A stretch of 5,393 nucleotides of DNA, taken from the NCBI GenBank assembly GCA_030150565.1, contig JASLFR010000009.1, positions 1-5,393 of the forward strand. The letters are read 5' to 3'. Both the position numbers and the translations under genes were made by a program. Below, one piece after another: positions 5,393 to 5,393 of this stretch. The notes beneath the pieces are model-generated. The model was given only the letters and a program-made list of their open reading frames with translations, had not been told where the DNA came from and did not search any database. How positions within the stretch are numbered: position 1 is the first letter of the stretch; each line of letters opens with the position of its first letter. The stretch comes from Cardiobacteriales bacterium. Lineage in GTDB: Bacteria; Pseudomonadota; Gammaproteobacteria; Cardiobacteriales; Wohlfahrtiimonadaceae.

Positions 5393-5393
5393 A

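Noticed and set aside
5340..5393. Integration site or prophage edge at the 3' end of ssrA
   Set aside because: ssrA 3' ends are common attachment sites, but the window stops one base after the CCA and no second copy of the end is present inside it, so nothing can be shown.

Overview
The window is an ordinary-looking piece of bacterial chromosome of moderate AT content (judged by eye, not computed). It probably comes from a gammaproteobacterium. The best evidence is a one-piece tmRNA gene (ssrA) at the right edge. It encodes its own 3' CCA and a tag peptide, ANDNNYALAA, that differs by one residue from the E. coli tag. The ornithine carbamoyltransferase also matches gammaproteobacterial and betaproteobacterial forms throughout. 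I cannot name the genus safely.

Layout. Positions 1-305 hold no gene I can support; the first 70 bases or so are more GC-rich and the rest is very AT-rich. At 306-1010 (+) there is a small lipoprotein made of Sel1-like repeats. A hairpin terminator at 1044-1077 sits between it and the convergent argF/arcB-type ornithine carbamoyltransferase gene at 1128-2132 (-). The 127-base divergent region 2133-2259 contains overlapping -10-like boxes on both strands. It separates the carbamoyltransferase gene from an exported DUF3108-like protein at 2260-3033 (+). A consensus -10 box and a hairpin in the leader precede a 63-residue DUF2892 membrane protein (3132-3323), which is followed by a strong intrinsic terminator (3343-3372). 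A second Sel1-like protein without a signal peptide (3400-4086) and a ThiD/PdxK-family vitamin kinase (4167-4970) follow. The last feature is ssrA (5038-5392), with a well-formed sigma70-type promoter at 4988-5016.

How the genes fit together. They do not form an obvious pathway or operon. Arginine metabolism (OTC), vitamin B6 or thiamine salvage (PdxK/ThiD), ribosome rescue (tmRNA), envelope proteins of unknown role (DUF3108, DUF2892, Sel1 lipoprotein) and a cytosolic Sel1 protein stand side by side, most with their own signals. I found no mobile element, CRISPR array, toxin-antitoxin pair or defence system. The points most worth a second look are: a kinase that carries the two-cysteine signature of Firmicute-type pyridoxal kinases in a proteobacterial setting; a perfect inverted repeat lying on the ssrA -10 box; a terminator placed about 30 bases before the second Sel1 gene; the leader hairpin of the DUF2892 gene; and the catabolic-looking OTC without arc neighbours.
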